From an uncultured Thermoguttaceae bacterium (GTDB lineage Bacteria; Planctomycetota; Planctomycetia; Pirellulales; Thermoguttaceae), in NCBI GenBank assembly GCA_938084835.1, contig CALKER010000007.1:372001-436000 (forward strand): a DNA stretch of 64,000 nt, given 5' to 3'. Below the pieces are notes generated by a model, which was not told where the DNA came from, ran no database searches, and worked only from the letters and a program-made list of their open reading frames with translations. Position numbers and translations under genes: made by a program. Positions 46,303 through 56,527 of the stretch are shown here, one piece after another. Each line of letters starts with the position of its first letter. Within the stretch, counting starts at the first letter, position 1.

Positions 46303-46739
46303 ATCCCACCGGTGCTCGCGGGAAAAACCTGGTGCGGGCGCGACCCGTGCTCGATGAAGCCGACCGTAAGGTCATCGGTGACATCCATGGTCTCCGACAA
46401 AGACCAGGTTTTGTGTCGGAGACTTTCTTCCACAAACTCCGGCTGCGGGAAAGTTGCCCGCTGTCTTGGCGGAGGGCCTGCCGCCCGACGTGTGTCGCAT
46501 AAAATCCGACGAGCGGTTCCGGCGCACTCGGTCCCGTGTCAATCATCCACAAGTCTTCCAGGCCAATTTTTGCGCGCAAGGAGCTTCCCCTCCAGATGGC
46601 GAAGGGATTCTTCACTCGGACCATGCCGAACCGGGTGTGAGCCCTGGCCTGGGAGCTGACGCCCTGGATGCTATGCCGCATTCTACCGGCCGGGGAAAGA
46701 AGTAAGGGCTGCTTTTGCAGGAAGGGCACTGGGTTTGAG
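46303..46739. other. Gene-free stretch, 437 bases, with interlocking inverted repeats
   Basis: Between the second Gfo/Idh/MocA gene and the TPR gene, both plus strand. Its main content is the paired-repeat structure at 46324-46423, listed separately. A GCGGG/CCCGC hairpin (about 46446-46462) follows. No gene is recognised; short frames on both strands lack ribosome sites. Confidence 0.5.
46324..46423 (+). ncRNA. Candidate RNA pseudoknot or alternative hairpin pair
   Basis: AAAACCTGGT (46324-46333) is the exact complement of ACCAGGTTTT (46403-46412). GTCTCCGACA (46390-46399) is the exact complement of TGTCGGAGAC (46414-46423). The four arms are interlocked in the order 1-2-1'-2', which is the topology of an H-type pseudoknot, or of two competing hairpins as in attenuators. 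TTTCTT follows the last arm, so the second hairpin could act as a terminator. Not like any RNA family I know. Confidence 0.4.
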
Positions 46740-47264
46740 ATGTCCGAAGAACTTTCGGGGGAAGACAGACTTCGTTTGGAAAAGGCGCTCAGCCACGTTG
46801 AGGGTTATTTCGAATTGGGAATGCCCGAGCAAGCGCTGGAAGTCTTGCAGCGAGTAAGACATCTGGTGGACCGCGACCCCGTGGCGAGTTTCATTTACGG
46901 GGAGACATTGCGGGTATTGGAACGTTACGAGGAAGCGCTGCCGGCTCTGCGGTGGGCCATAGAACGGCGTCCAGGACTCATCCAAGCTTATCTTTCCCTG
47001 GGTTGGTGTGCGAAGAGGAGTGGCCGACTTGGCGAAGCGATCGACGCTCTGTTGAAAGCTGCGGCTCAAGCGCCGCACGATGCGCTTGTTCACTATAACC
47101 TGGCTTGTTACCTTAGCCTGGCGGGCCGCCGGGATGAAGCTCTATGGCATTTGCGGGAGGCGATTCGGCTGGACGGCTCCTTCCGCGATATGGCTCGGAC
47201 GGAGCCGGACTTCGATGCCCTTCGCAGCGATGACGAATTTGAATCCCTTTTGGAAGAATGGTGA
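46740..47264 (+). CDS. TPR-repeat protein
   Basis: A 174-residue cytoplasmic protein with three or four tetratricopeptide-like helical pairs: GYFELGMPEQALEVLQRVR (about 22-40), YGETLRVLERYEEALPALRWAI, YLSLGWCAKRSGRLGEAIDALLKA and YNLACYLSLAGRRDEALWHLREAI. It ends TEPDFDALRSDDEFESLLEEW, a tail found in TPR proteins of this kind. No signal peptide. TPRs serve protein contacts, so no function can be named. Start at 46740 follows an AGGAAGGG rather far upstream; a longer frame from 46668 is possible. It converges with the A2M-like gene 66 bases away. Confidence 0.8.
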   Translation: MSEELSGEDRLRLEKALSHVEGYFELGMPEQALEVLQRVRHLVDRDPVASFIYGETLRVLERYEEALPALRWAIERRPGLIQAYLSLGWCAKRSGRLGEAIDALLKAAAQAPHDALVHYNLACYLSLAGRRDEALWHLREAIRLDGSFRDMARTEPDFDALRSDDEFESLLEEW

Positions 47265-47330
47265 CTCTCTCGAAGGAACATCGCCCGGCCGGCGCCACAA
47301 CCCCACAACAGCATGGAGGACGGCCGAGGT

Positions 47331-50300
47331 TTAGTCTTCCACCCGTAACTTTATTTCGCTGGAATTACCGCGAAGTTCGGGTGCGTACATGGCGGAGGCC
47401 CGAGCCGGCAGGGCACTGAATTTCCCTGGGACTTCCGCCCGCATGCGATAGCTGATGCTATGCTTCCCTTGCGTCAGCCACCGCACAAAGAACACCACGC
47501 GGTTGTCGCGGAACTCGATGTACGCTCCCAGCGGATTGGGAATATAACCGCTGCGGAGGTCCACCGGCTCGAACCCGGCCGGTTTCATGTCTTCAAACAC
47601 GAGATACTCGTAGTCGTTCTTGCTATCGATTTCCAGTTCGATCTCCACAAGCTCGCCGGACTTTAGCACGCTGAGATCGGGCAGAAGCTCCCGCTCGTAC
47701 TTTTCCACACGCTGCCAGACCACTTGACCCCGCGAGCCGGCAGCCGGTCGCTCGGCCTCCACCGGCCGAAGTCGGTAGTATTTTCGCTCTACCTTAATTT
47801 CCAGACCAGCCGGCGGGATGTACTCTTCTAGGCTGAACAGCGTCAAATAAGCGTTGAAGTATACCGGACCTTTGCCACGCTTGCGAAGCTCTAATCGATG
47901 TTCGCCGGTGCTCAGTGCTTCTCCCTCCAGAACCAAGGCGTTGTCGAAGGTAAACAGATTGGCGGCGGTGATTTCCACCGCTTTGAGTAATTGGCCGTCC
48001 AGATAAACTTCTAAGGTCATCTCGGGCTCCGCTTCCCCGCTTGCCCGGAGGAATTCTGCGAAAGCCTCGATGCATAACGCCGTGTCGCGCGTGGAATTCC
48101 AGTAGGTAGCATGCCTTCGGTTATTTAGGAGATACTTGACAAACCGTCTGGCCAGTTCCCCTTTGGGCTCGGTGCGCACCAAAAGTTTAAGGAAGTAGGC
48201 CTGGGTTTCGATAGCATCTCCGAACCAATACCACCAGATGCTATCGGGAATCCGCAGCCAAGCGGTTTGGTTCTCCTCGTCTTGCACGAGGAATTGCCGC
48301 AAGTTGCGGATGATCATATCGCGTTTTTCCAGGTCGCCCACGGTGTGACAGGCCAGTCCTAACATGGCCATGGCGTAAGGCGTCAATCGGAGGCGATCGC
48401 GATAGAGGAACTCCCGCATCTGCGGCGAGTCCCGACCGGCATCCACTAGGACCATATACACCAGAGCATCCAGATTGTCCGCTGCTTCTTTCCAGGGCTT
48501 CACTTTCGGGTTTTGAAGGGCATGCTGCAGGCGCAGAATTTGGTCATTTTGGTATCGCTCCAGCCACTCGATACCCCGCTCCAGCACCCCTGGCACTAGG
48601 GCGACATCGTTCTGCTGGGCGATGAGCAGTCCCCGCACGACAATCGCCGTTAAATGCGGGCTGGAGTGTTCGCCCCAACCGGAGAACCAACCCCAGCCCC
48701 CGTCGGACAGCTGCATCTCCGTTAGTCGTTGCACACCCTCTTTGACCATCCGCTCCACTTCTTTTGGATCGAAGACTGGGTTGCGTTGCCACCGCTGCCA
48801 CTGGCGCGCCCGTTCCGTGGCTGGGCCCAGCTCTTGAGGATTGAGATAGACCTGTTTGTCGCGAATGGCTTTCAGGTCCACACCTAGATCGATGAGAATT
48901 TTCTGGACAATCACCGTGGGGAGGAAGCGGTTGAGGGTTTGTTCGGTACACCCGTAGGGATAGTCCACAAGGTAGGGAAGGGCATCCACAAGGGCGCCGG
49001 CCAAAGTGGGCGACCAACGCACCTCGAGCCGAGTTTGCTCCGGGCGGCGCTCGGCAGGGACTCGGAAGGTTACCCCACCCATTTCCTCTTCCGGACGAAT
49101 CACGCCGCAAAAGCTGTCCATCTTCTGCATCCCGTGCACGTAGCAGGGAAAGCTCATTTGCATCGCATCCGATTCTTCGTCACTGAGGGCTTTCATGCGG
49201 ACGGTGGCCTGACCCTCGGCGACCACCTTGACCCGCCAGTCCACCCGCATTTCGCCGCCGGCTGCCACTGGCACTGTGCGAACAAGGTAGTCTTGCTCGG
49301 TTAGTCCCTCCGGAACAACCGGCCGAAGAGTTCCTCCTTCGAGCTCCAAAGCGACCTGGACATCCTTATCGCTTGGTAAATAGTTGTGGACATTGGCCGA
49401 GAGCACTACCTCGTCCGTCTCGACGAAGAACCGGGGCGCCTGAAGGCGCACAATGAGATCTTTGCGCGTAAGCACTTCCTGGGTTGCTTCGCCGACGCGG
49501 GTGCCAAGGCCCATCGACCAGACGCGAATCTTCCAGGCGGTAAGATTCTCGGGCATACGCAGGCAAACTTCCGCGGTGCCGTCTGGGTTGGTCTCGATGG
49601 CTCCTACCCACAGTGCTGTGTCGGCGAAAGCCTGCCGGATCATAGGCGGAACGAGGGTGGGAAGTTCTCCGGCTTCCATGCCTGGAGCTGCTCCCATTTC
49701 CTTTTCCGTTGTCCGGTCGCTGGCCATTGGGGCGGCCGGCGCGATGCGTTGTTCCGCAAGGGCCGAGCTATTTAACGCCGCTGCTGGGGCTGCCAGCTGG
49801 CGAGCTAAAGCCGCACCGTCGGCTGCAGCCGCACGGCGAAAGGCTCGCCTTGCAACACCTCCCCGGCCAAAAGTGGCTCCAACCTCGTCCGCCACGCCCT
49901 CCCCGAACAGGCCGAGATTGGCCATGGCCGGTTCTTGCGGTCCTACCAAGTTAAATTCGATCTTTTCCAGATTGTGTCGCACCACTGGGTGATGCCCCCG
50001 CCGCCATTTCCAAAAAAACGCGCGAATCTCCGGCACGTTAGAGCCCCCAGCGATATATTCCAAAGCCTTATCGTAGATCGTCACCACGCAGCTTCCCACC
50101 AGGGGTTTCCCATGGTAGTCTGTGACTCGCAGGCGGACTGTGGCGGACTGGCCGGGTCGATAAGCCTCCTGGGAGGGCAGTACCTCCACGTTGAGCACCC
50201 GTTTTTCTGGAGGGACGCAGATTTCACGGACTTCCGTGTGCACCCGGCCGTTGCTGATCGTTACCGCTTCCACAAAGAAGTTGGGCATGTCGCGGACTTC

Positions 50301-53300
50301 CACGGGAATCGGTACCACGCGGGTTTTGCCGGCCAGCCGGAGAACTTGCGGCGGCAGGTACACCCCTTGAGCCGGCCGAAGGAAAAGCAAAACCGTACTG
50401 TCGCGCTGGCGAGTATTGATTTGAAGCAACACTTGTTGGCCCGGTTGGTATTCTCGCCGATCGGGAATCAGCTCCAGGTCGTTAAATTCGAACTCTTCGG
50501 AGGCCAGCTGTTCTCCCAGGACGGTGAACAAATATCCGCCTTCAACAGTGTGGGCCTGAGAATCGCTTAACGTGACGGAAAGACGATACTGTCCTGCTGG
50601 CCCTGCTTTTAATTTAAGCGAATAGCGGCCTTCGTCGTCGGTAGTGACGCCTCGTTCCAGCACAGGCTGTTCTTGAGGTTTGCCGCCGGAGTATCGCACG
50701 CGGTAAAGCACCAGTTTCCCCTCGGCGCGGACCGGCTTGCCGTCTACACGTCGCGCCGCGGCGGAAACTTCAAAGACCTCCCCGGTGCGGAGATAACCCC
50801 GATCGATCCACACGTACACCTGGAACGGACGTCGGGCCACAAGCACTGTCCCCTCACCCTCAATGGTGCGGCGAGATTCGTCGGTGACTTCCGCTGAAAT
50901 GCGGAAGGAGTGATCGCGATCGGGGAAAATCGCTTTTGCCAGCGAGGTGTCGATTTCCACATCCACTGTGCCGTCCGGACCGATGGTCACCTCGCGTTCG
51001 GCGACAAGCTCGGGCGGGAAGGTTTCGCGAGGCCACCAGAAAGGCACCGGCCGCGGACAGCCCCATTCGACCCAGCCCGGGTACCACGGGTAGTCGGCCG
51101 CAAACCACCAATAGCCCGGCCCATATAACCAGTCCCACCTCCCAGGCGGATACCAACCTGCAGTGTGGCTTGAGCGATACACCTTGTATTTGACTTTGGC
51201 TTTCGTCACCGGCGCCCCAAAATAGTAGTTGGCCTTAATTTTGGCCTTGACCACTTCCCCCAAGGCCACAGGTTCTTGAGGTGCTTCCACTAGTACTTCG
51301 AATTCGGGCTTTTTATATTCCTCCACACGGAAAGAGCCGCCGCCGAGATCGCGTACCATTAACGAATACTGGCCGAGTGTAGCGTCCGCCGGCAGTGTGT
51401 GTTGACCCTCGATCCCCCCATAGCGGTCTGCCTTGAGCGGCATTTGTACTATTCGCTCGCCTTTCGGATCGTAGATTTCGACAACGAAATTTCGGCCGGC
51501 AAACGGACTGCTGTCCAGCTGATCATATCTGGCTTGAGCCACCCAGCATTTAAAATGCACCGTTTGACCTGGCCGATAAACCGGCCGATCAGTCATCACG
51601 AAAGCTTTTTGCGCTTGATAAAATGCCTCTTCCCATTCCGAAAGCCAAACATTTTGAAAGCCCAAAAATGCCAGTCGGCCATCTTTAGTTCGAGCCACCA
51701 CCAACCATTGGAAGTTGTCGGGGAGGCGACTGCGATCCACGAGTAACTGACCGGTTTCGTCGGAAAATTCGGCAAATTGTCGTGTTTGGAAGTGGCGAAA
51801 TCTTCCCTGGGCCTCCCATACCTCACGGAAGCCAAAAAATTCCACGTTGGCTTTGGCAATTGGCTCGCCTGTGCGAGCGTCGGCCACAAAGTACCATGCC
51901 CGTTGATGAACCGGTTTGTTGACGAGAGCAAGGTCCGCTAGCCACACAATCACATGGCTTGTATTGCCGTCCTTCATCTGAGCCGTGAGTAAATAGGCTC
52001 CGGCCTCTTGGAGCGGCGTTGTGATGCTCACACGACGATCGAAGTGATTTGGCAGGGGCTCGAGGGCCACGGTCCACTCGGCGATGACCGGCCCAAGATA
52101 TTTTTCTTGTTTTTCCTGAATAACCAGCCAACCTATCCTTTCGATGTCCCAAGCCCGGAATTCTCCCTCGGCTTGGCCCCGTTTAAAGAAGCTCTTGACA
52201 TCGTCAAGAAGCTCAGTGATGCGGATAGGTCGGGCGATAAAACGGACTTCACGACCATTGCGGAAGCGAAAGTCGATCACGGCCCCCTTGCCGGCCGGTT
52301 GGCTGAGGACGGGTTCGAATTTGCCCCAGTTGCCCTCGATTTGCTTGAGCCGGTTTTGAGCCTCTTCCACGAAGGAACGGGGGAGCCCTTCAGCGGCCCC
52401 CTCGCACAGCTTCCTCCACCAGCTTGCGGCTTTGGGATATTGTCGGCGATTCTCAAAACTGGTGGCTAAATGCCGGATGGCCTGAGCGCGAAGTTCCGGC
52501 GGCCCTTGGGTGGCTAACTTTTGATAGATGCGGATGAAGTTGAATTCTTCCGGTAATCGCAGCCGCTTCACACCCGTAGCCAGCCGACAAATCGTTTCGT
52601 CCTCCTCCAAAGTGTGAAGGGCGAAGGTCCCCGTTTCGGCCGGTCCGGCTTCCTCAAGCTTTGAAAACCATGGGAAGTGGGCCAAGGTGTGGACATCGAA
52701 CTGATCCTTTAGGAAGTTGGCAAACTCCAGCTGGGTCTGAGGGAGAAGCTTGGCATCCATTTCGGCGGCCTGCTGCAGGCACCACCGCCATCGCTCACCA
52801 TCATTTTGGGCTTTTTCCCAACTTTGGGGGACGGAGTAGAAAACCGGGTTTCCCTCCTCATCGACGGGGGCTCCCCCGGGAGATGCTTCCCCGGGCCAAA
52901 ACCACGCCGGCTCAAAATCTGGCAGTTTTTCCAAATCCGTCAGGTACTGGAGCCGCCAGGCCTGTGCCTGACCACGGTAGCCTTGCAGATAGTGAGCTAA
53001 ACGAAGGAAGAACATTGCCGCTTCTTCGCGCGACGATTCATCGGCAACGGCCAGGGGAATAGCCCGGTGCATGAGTTGGAGGGCTCGAACGCGATCTCGC
53101 TCGAATGAGTTGACATATTCTCCTCTGCCGCGGCGTCCCCCACGGTAAAACTGTCCGGCCACGATAAACCCCGCGTGGGGTGCCTCCCATATCACTTCCG
53201 CTGCGGCTTGCAAAAGCCGCCAGTTGGCTACATGAAGCTCCACCGCATCGTCGACAAGCTTGTCAAGTTCCTCAACTCGGTCCAACCGCGTTAGGCATTG

Positions 53301-53549
53301 CGCAGCCAAGCGTAAATACTCGGGGACCTGTCGGGGGTTGGCATCCGGTTTTTGGACTAGCGCCTCAAAGAGCTGATAAGCTTCTAAAAAATTGCCATCT
53401 TTCATTAATTTGATGGCCCGTTTCCCCATTTCTTCTTCCTCCAGGAAGCTTGGCGGCAGCGCTAACGTGCTCGATAGCGCAAAACCGCTGAAGCCTCCTA
53501 TCAGCAGAGTGAAAAGCCCTGAAAGACAGATTGTCCGACAAAGGGTCAT
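47331..53549 (-). CDS. Alpha-2-macroglobulin-like MG2/A2M domain protein, 2072 residues
   Basis: A huge secreted protein related to bacterial alpha-2-macroglobulins, which trap proteases in the periplasm. After a signal peptide (1-30) comes an N-terminal helical region (about 30-400, TPR-like). Macroglobulin domains include MG2 with TDRPVYRPGQTVHFKCWV (about 650). A Trp/Pro/Tyr-rich insertion lies near 790-850, and more beta domains follow. An Ala-rich low-complexity stretch (about 1230-1310) sits in the bait-region position. The A2M domain starts LWVGAIETNPDGTAEV, then the thioester region YPYGCTEQ with Cys1534 and Gln1537, and alpha-helical and receptor-like domains. The thioester is retained. 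AGGAG is seven bases before the ATG. Not next to pbpC, its usual partner in proteobacteria. Confidence 0.92.
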   Translation of the reverse strand: MTLCRTICLSGLFTLLIGGFSGFALSSTLALPPSFLEEEEMGKRAIKLMKDGNFLEAYQLFEALVQKPDANPRQVPEYLRLAAQCLTRLDRVEELDKLVDDAVELHVANWRLLQAAAEVIWEAPHAGFIVAGQFYRGGRRGRGEYVNSFERDRVRALQLMHRAIPLAVADESSREEAAMFFLRLAHYLQGYRGQAQAWRLQYLTDLEKLPDFEPAWFWPGEASPGGAPVDEEGNPVFYSVPQSWEKAQNDGERWRWCLQQAAEMDAKLLPQTQLEFANFLKDQFDVHTLAHFPWFSKLEEAGPAETGTFALHTLEEDETICRLATGVKRLRLPEEFNFIRIYQKLATQGPPELRAQAIRHLATSFENRRQYPKAASWWRKLCEGAAEGLPRSFVEEAQNRLKQIEGNWGKFEPVLSQPAGKGAVIDFRFRNGREVRFIARPIRITELLDDVKSFFKRGQAEGEFRAWDIERIGWLVIQEKQEKYLGPVIAEWTVALEPLPNHFDRRVSITTPLQEAGAYLLTAQMKDGNTSHVIVWLADLALVNKPVHQRAWYFVADARTGEPIAKANVEFFGFREVWEAQGRFRHFQTRQFAEFSDETGQLLVDRSRLPDNFQWLVVARTKDGRLAFLGFQNVWLSEWEEAFYQAQKAFVMTDRPVYRPGQTVHFKCWVAQARYDQLDSSPFAGRNFVVEIYDPKGERIVQMPLKADRYGGIEGQHTLPADATLGQYSLMVRDLGGGSFRVEEYKKPEFEVLVEAPQEPVALGEVVKAKIKANYYFGAPVTKAKVKYKVYRSSHTAGWYPPGRWDWLYGPGYWWFAADYPWYPGWVEWGCPRPVPFWWPRETFPPELVAEREVTIGPDGTVDVEIDTSLAKAIFPDRDHSFRISAEVTDESRRTIEGEGTVLVARRPFQVYVWIDRGYLRTGEVFEVSAAARRVDGKPVRAEGKLVLYRVRYSGGKPQEQPVLERGVTTDDEGRYSLKLKAGPAGQYRLSVTLSDSQAHTVEGGYLFTVLGEQLASEEFEFNDLELIPDRREYQPGQQVLLQINTRQRDSTVLLFLRPAQGVYLPPQVLRLAGKTRVVPIPVEVRDMPNFFVEAVTISNGRVHTEVREICVPPEKRVLNVEVLPSQEAYRPGQSATVRLRVTDYHGKPLVGSCVVTIYDKALEYIAGGSNVPEIRAFFWKWRRGHHPVVRHNLEKIEFNLVGPQEPAMANLGLFGEGVADEVGATFGRGGVARRAFRRAAAADGAALARQLAAPAAALNSSALAEQRIAPAAPMASDRTTEKEMGAAPGMEAGELPTLVPPMIRQAFADTALWVGAIETNPDGTAEVCLRMPENLTAWKIRVWSMGLGTRVGEATQEVLTRKDLIVRLQAPRFFVETDEVVLSANVHNYLPSDKDVQVALELEGGTLRPVVPEGLTEQDYLVRTVPVAAGGEMRVDWRVKVVAEGQATVRMKALSDEESDAMQMSFPCYVHGMQKMDSFCGVIRPEEEMGGVTFRVPAERRPEQTRLEVRWSPTLAGALVDALPYLVDYPYGCTEQTLNRFLPTVIVQKILIDLGVDLKAIRDKQVYLNPQELGPATERARQWQRWQRNPVFDPKEVERMVKEGVQRLTEMQLSDGGWGWFSGWGEHSSPHLTAIVVRGLLIAQQNDVALVPGVLERGIEWLERYQNDQILRLQHALQNPKVKPWKEAADNLDALVYMVLVDAGRDSPQMREFLYRDRLRLTPYAMAMLGLACHTVGDLEKRDMIIRNLRQFLVQDEENQTAWLRIPDSIWWYWFGDAIETQAYFLKLLVRTEPKGELARRFVKYLLNNRRHATYWNSTRDTALCIEAFAEFLRASGEAEPEMTLEVYLDGQLLKAVEITAANLFTFDNALVLEGEALSTGEHRLELRKRGKGPVYFNAYLTLFSLEEYIPPAGLEIKVERKYYRLRPVEAERPAAGSRGQVVWQRVEKYERELLPDLSVLKSGELVEIELEIDSKNDYEYLVFEDMKPAGFEPVDLRSGYIPNPLGAYIEFRDNRVVFFVRWLTQGKHSISYRMRAEVPGKFSALPARASAMYAPELRGNSSEIKLRVED

Positions 53550-55018
53550 CGCAAATCTCCTGGCCGAACCTCGAATCGAAGATCTTAGCTATTTCCGCGG
53601 CCAAACCCTCAGAGAGCCAGCATTTTGGCTCGGAATGTTGTTTGCGCGGTTTTTCCCGGTATATCCCCGTTAGCCCAGCCCCGAGCCGTTCTTGTTGCCG
53701 CTATCGTTTCTGAATCCCCTGATTCCTAAGCTCCGTCGGCTGCCGTCTTGACTGACGCTCCTTACGGTATGCCCCTAAAACCGCTCGGCAGAACCTCCCA
53801 GGTGCCGGATACGAGGAAACACGTCATTTAGCTTTTACAAGTTAGAACCGGGCTTTTCGCCACGCGGTTCTTCTGTTTCCTTTGGGCTTCTGGCTCATGA
53901 GCGCTTGGGGGAATTTGGGTTAACAAAACGTGGCAAACCTCGGTCAACCTTAGGTGGGGGTTATTTTAACCCTGGGCCAATTTCACGACGATGCGGCCTT
54001 CCGAGCGGAAGGTTGAGCCTCTGGCCGTTTGGCCGCAATCATTCCGCCAGCAGCCCATACTGAGGATGCTATTTTCTCTAACGCCGATACATCGCTTACG
54101 CCCCCGCACCGCCCGCCACCTTATTTGCGGGCCTTGAGGGTAGCAATCCTGGCCTCAAAAGACGGTCGCATGACCCGTCGCCCCTGCAAATTTAGAGCCC
54201 TCGATCAGCTTGAAGGTTCCCGAGGAGATTTCACCAATCGGAAAACGATATCGCCCTTCGATGGCAACCGGCTAAAAACCAGGGTGGTGGCAGGCCCCTG
54301 CGAGTCTCGATTTTTCGGCACCCGGAGATGATTCGCTTTGGTTGGGAAATCCCTGAGATTTTTTAGGTTATTGCGGGATGTCACGGCCCTCGCGGCCCGA
54401 TCGCACATTCTCCCAGCTACGCGTCAACCCCGTTGAGGTTTGGATTTAGCAGAAGTCGCCGGTGCTGCTAACCTGACAATCACAATTAGCAAGGTCAAGC
54501 TCTCGCTAATTTTAAGGACCAGATTCGGTACCGGCTGCCGAAGTTCGCAGACGAAAGTTGGTTGGCCTCAGTGCTGCGCCACGGTGAAATCTCAGGTCTG
54601 AAGCCCGATCTCGCGGCAATACCAGTGGATATCCCGGGGCTTACAAATTTTTTCATGATTTGCGACTTAGCTGGTTTTCGGCCCCAAGCGTTCGGATCCG
54701 GCGGGGTGTTGGAACACTCGGGAGCGACTAACAGGCTTCGCGCCCGTTACCGTTGGGTCGTTATTTCGCCAAATGTCTTGCTGTGAAAGTCAAAGGCTCT
54801 TTGGACCTTAGCAGAATTTGGGCGGGGAAATAAATCGGCCTTGGCGAAGGCCCACATAGTTTATTACGACCGAGGGGACTCGTGTAACCTTTAGGAAGTA
54901 CGTGGCTTTTCTTAAATGGCCTGCTGAGCCCACAAGGAGCCTCTGCCAAAGAGTTTTGAGCGAAGCCTCGTACGATTGGCGCTAGCAACGATTTCATTAG
55001 GAAAAAGTCGCGGGATGC
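53550..55018. other. Gene-free stretch, about 1.5 kb
   Basis: Upstream of the A2M-like gene (minus) and of the DUF1559 promoter (plus). Frames of 60-100 codons occur on both strands, none with a ribosome site or recognisable sequence. No tRNA, tmRNA, RNase P or SRP RNA signature was found. With the leader that follows it makes the longest gap in the window (1.9 kb). Confidence 0.5.
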
Positions 55019-55046
55019 TTGACAGAAAAGATCTGGGCATTATACT
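55019..55046 (+). promoter_or_regulatory. Near-consensus sigma-70-type promoter
   Basis: TTGACA at 55019-55024, 16-base spacer, TATACT at 55041-55046: a full -35 and five of six -10 positions of the housekeeping consensus. Transcription would start near 55053, about 390 bases before the DUF1559 ATG. This implies either a long leader or a separate small RNA. It is the best promoter seen in the window. Confidence 0.7.
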
Positions 55047-55052
55047 TCCGAT

Positions 55053-55443
55053 TGCAGCGCAATAGGTATATGCCTCAAGGTCTATGATCTAGCGTTCTCT
55101 TAGGCGAACTTTCGAGCTGTGTTCCGGCTTCTTTTTTGGGGTTATCGAGAATCGTTGACGCTAAGTTAAAGCTTCAACAGCTTGTGCGGTACCGCTGATC
55201 CACGTTTAAGGCTCATGAATTCAGCCTCAAGGTTACGAGTTGGGGATTGATGGTGCGCTTTTCATTACGCGGCGTGGTGATAGCTTTGGGGGTCAGGGGT
55301 GATGTCGGGTGTCGAGGGGGAGTTATAAGGGGTCAAGAGGGGAGAAGATAACTTGGGGGCAAAGTGCAGTGGGCAGATGAGACATTTGGGACGTGTGTTG
55401 AGTAGGTTCAATAGGTGGTTCTCTTCGGACGGAGGGTGTCTCT
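55053..55443 (+). promoter_or_regulatory. Structured leader with three hairpins and a G-quadruplex motif
   Basis: Downstream of the promoter lie hairpins AAGCT-TCAAC-AGCTT (55169-55183), GCGGTACCGC (55186-55195) and AGGCT-N9-AGCCT (55209-55227). A G-rich tract follows: GGGGG (55288-55292), GGGG (55296-55299), GGG (55307-55309), GGGGG (55316-55320). With loops of 3, 7 and 6 bases it fits the canonical quadruplex rule. More G-runs follow at 55329, 55339 and 55355. A GGAGGG ribosome site sits seven bases before the ATG at 55444. Confidence 0.5.
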
Positions 55444-56478
55444 ATGCGACGCAAAGCCTTCACGTTGGTTGAGTTGCTGGTAGTGATTGCCATCATCGGT
55501 ATTCTAATTGCGCTGCTGCTCCCCGCGGTGCAGGCGGCTCGCGAGGCGGCACGAAGGAGTCAGTGTGCCAATAACTTGAAGCAGATTGGAATTGCTTTGC
55601 ACAACTATCACGACGTTTATGGTGTTTTCCCGCCGGCGCTTTTAAATTCTGGGCGAATGAATAATGCCGCAGCTAACAACTGGTATCAGCCGGGAGTGCT
55701 TAATACCCCCGGGTGGGCTATGCTGCTGCCTTTCCTGGAACAGCAGCCTTTGTGGAAAAATTTGAATTTCAATGTGTGCTTCAGCATGTCCAATCCGCCG
55801 GCAGAGAATACTGGAATGCAGGTCATTGGGACCGATACCATAAACGGCCCCTATATTGCCACGCGATTGGCTGTGTTGGAGTGTCCGTCGGCCCCCACGC
55901 TGGGTGAGTTGGTCGTTTACGCTGTTAGCTCAAACAATCATTACAGCACACCGCCCCAGGGGGTGTATCGGATCAATTATTTCTTCTCAACCGGCGTGTC
56001 TGAGGACCGAAGTGCCCCGTACGAGCGGTTTAACGCGGACATTCGTCAGGGAGTTTTCGGTAACAACGGTGCCGCCCGAATTGCCTCGATAACTGACGGA
56101 ACGAGTAATACCTTGGCCATTGGCGAGGGTCTTGGAGGTAGACCATTCAAAACTGACCGTCTCTATGGACCCTATGGTTTAAGTGGTCTTCATACTTGCT
56201 GCCACGGTCGGATTATTAGCGCAAGTTCTAGCCCTCCCATCACTTACACTTGGGATCAGGCTAACAATTGGTCGATTAATTGCAAACGTTTTTATGCTAC
56301 GTGGAATAGCACCTGGTATACAGGCTCCTATGCTTGGAACTTTAACAGTGCCCACCCCGGTGGAGCTCAGTTTTGCTTGGCGGACGGATCCGTTCGTTTC
56401 CTTGCGGAAACACTGGACTATGCTGTTCTATGCCGCCTAGCTTATGTCCGCGACGGTGAGCCGGTTTCCGTGCCTTAA
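55444..56478 (+). CDS. DUF1559 protein with type IV pilin-like N-terminus
   Basis: A 344-residue member of the large planctomycete DUF1559 (SBP_bac_10-like) family. It opens with a type III prepilin signal: [17 protein letters not shown], with cleavage expected before Phe of FTLVE, N-methylation, and the hydrophobic helix as stalk. [24 protein letters not shown] is the family-typical continuation, and ISDGTSNT-like [13 protein letters not shown] and the C-terminal [16 protein letters not shown] (H-x9-DG motif) complete the hallmark set. These proteins are pseudopilins of uncertain role, perhaps in surface uptake or pilus-like assemblies. Excellent ribosome site. A 224-base gap separates it from a small lipoprotein on the same strand. 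Confidence 0.95.
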   Translation: MRRKAFTLVELLVVIAIIGILIALLLPAVQAAREAARRSQCANNLKQIGIALHNYHDVYGVFPPALLNSGRMNNAAANNWYQPGVLNTPGWAMLLPFLEQQPLWKNLNFNVCFSMSNPPAENTGMQVIGTDTINGPYIATRLAVLECPSAPTLGELVVYAVSSNNHYSTPPQGVYRINYFFSTGVSEDRSAPYERFNADIRQGVFGNNGAARIASITDGTSNTLAIGEGLGGRPFKTDRLYGPYGLSGLHTCCHGRIISASSSPPITYTWDQANNWSINCKRFYATWNSTWYTGSYAWNFNSAHPGGAQFCLADGSVRFLAETLDYAVLCRLAYVRDGEPVSVP

Positions 56479-56527
56479 CGCTTTGGGTGGGCTGATGCGA
56501 AAATAATTCGCGGGTGGTGGCTTATCT

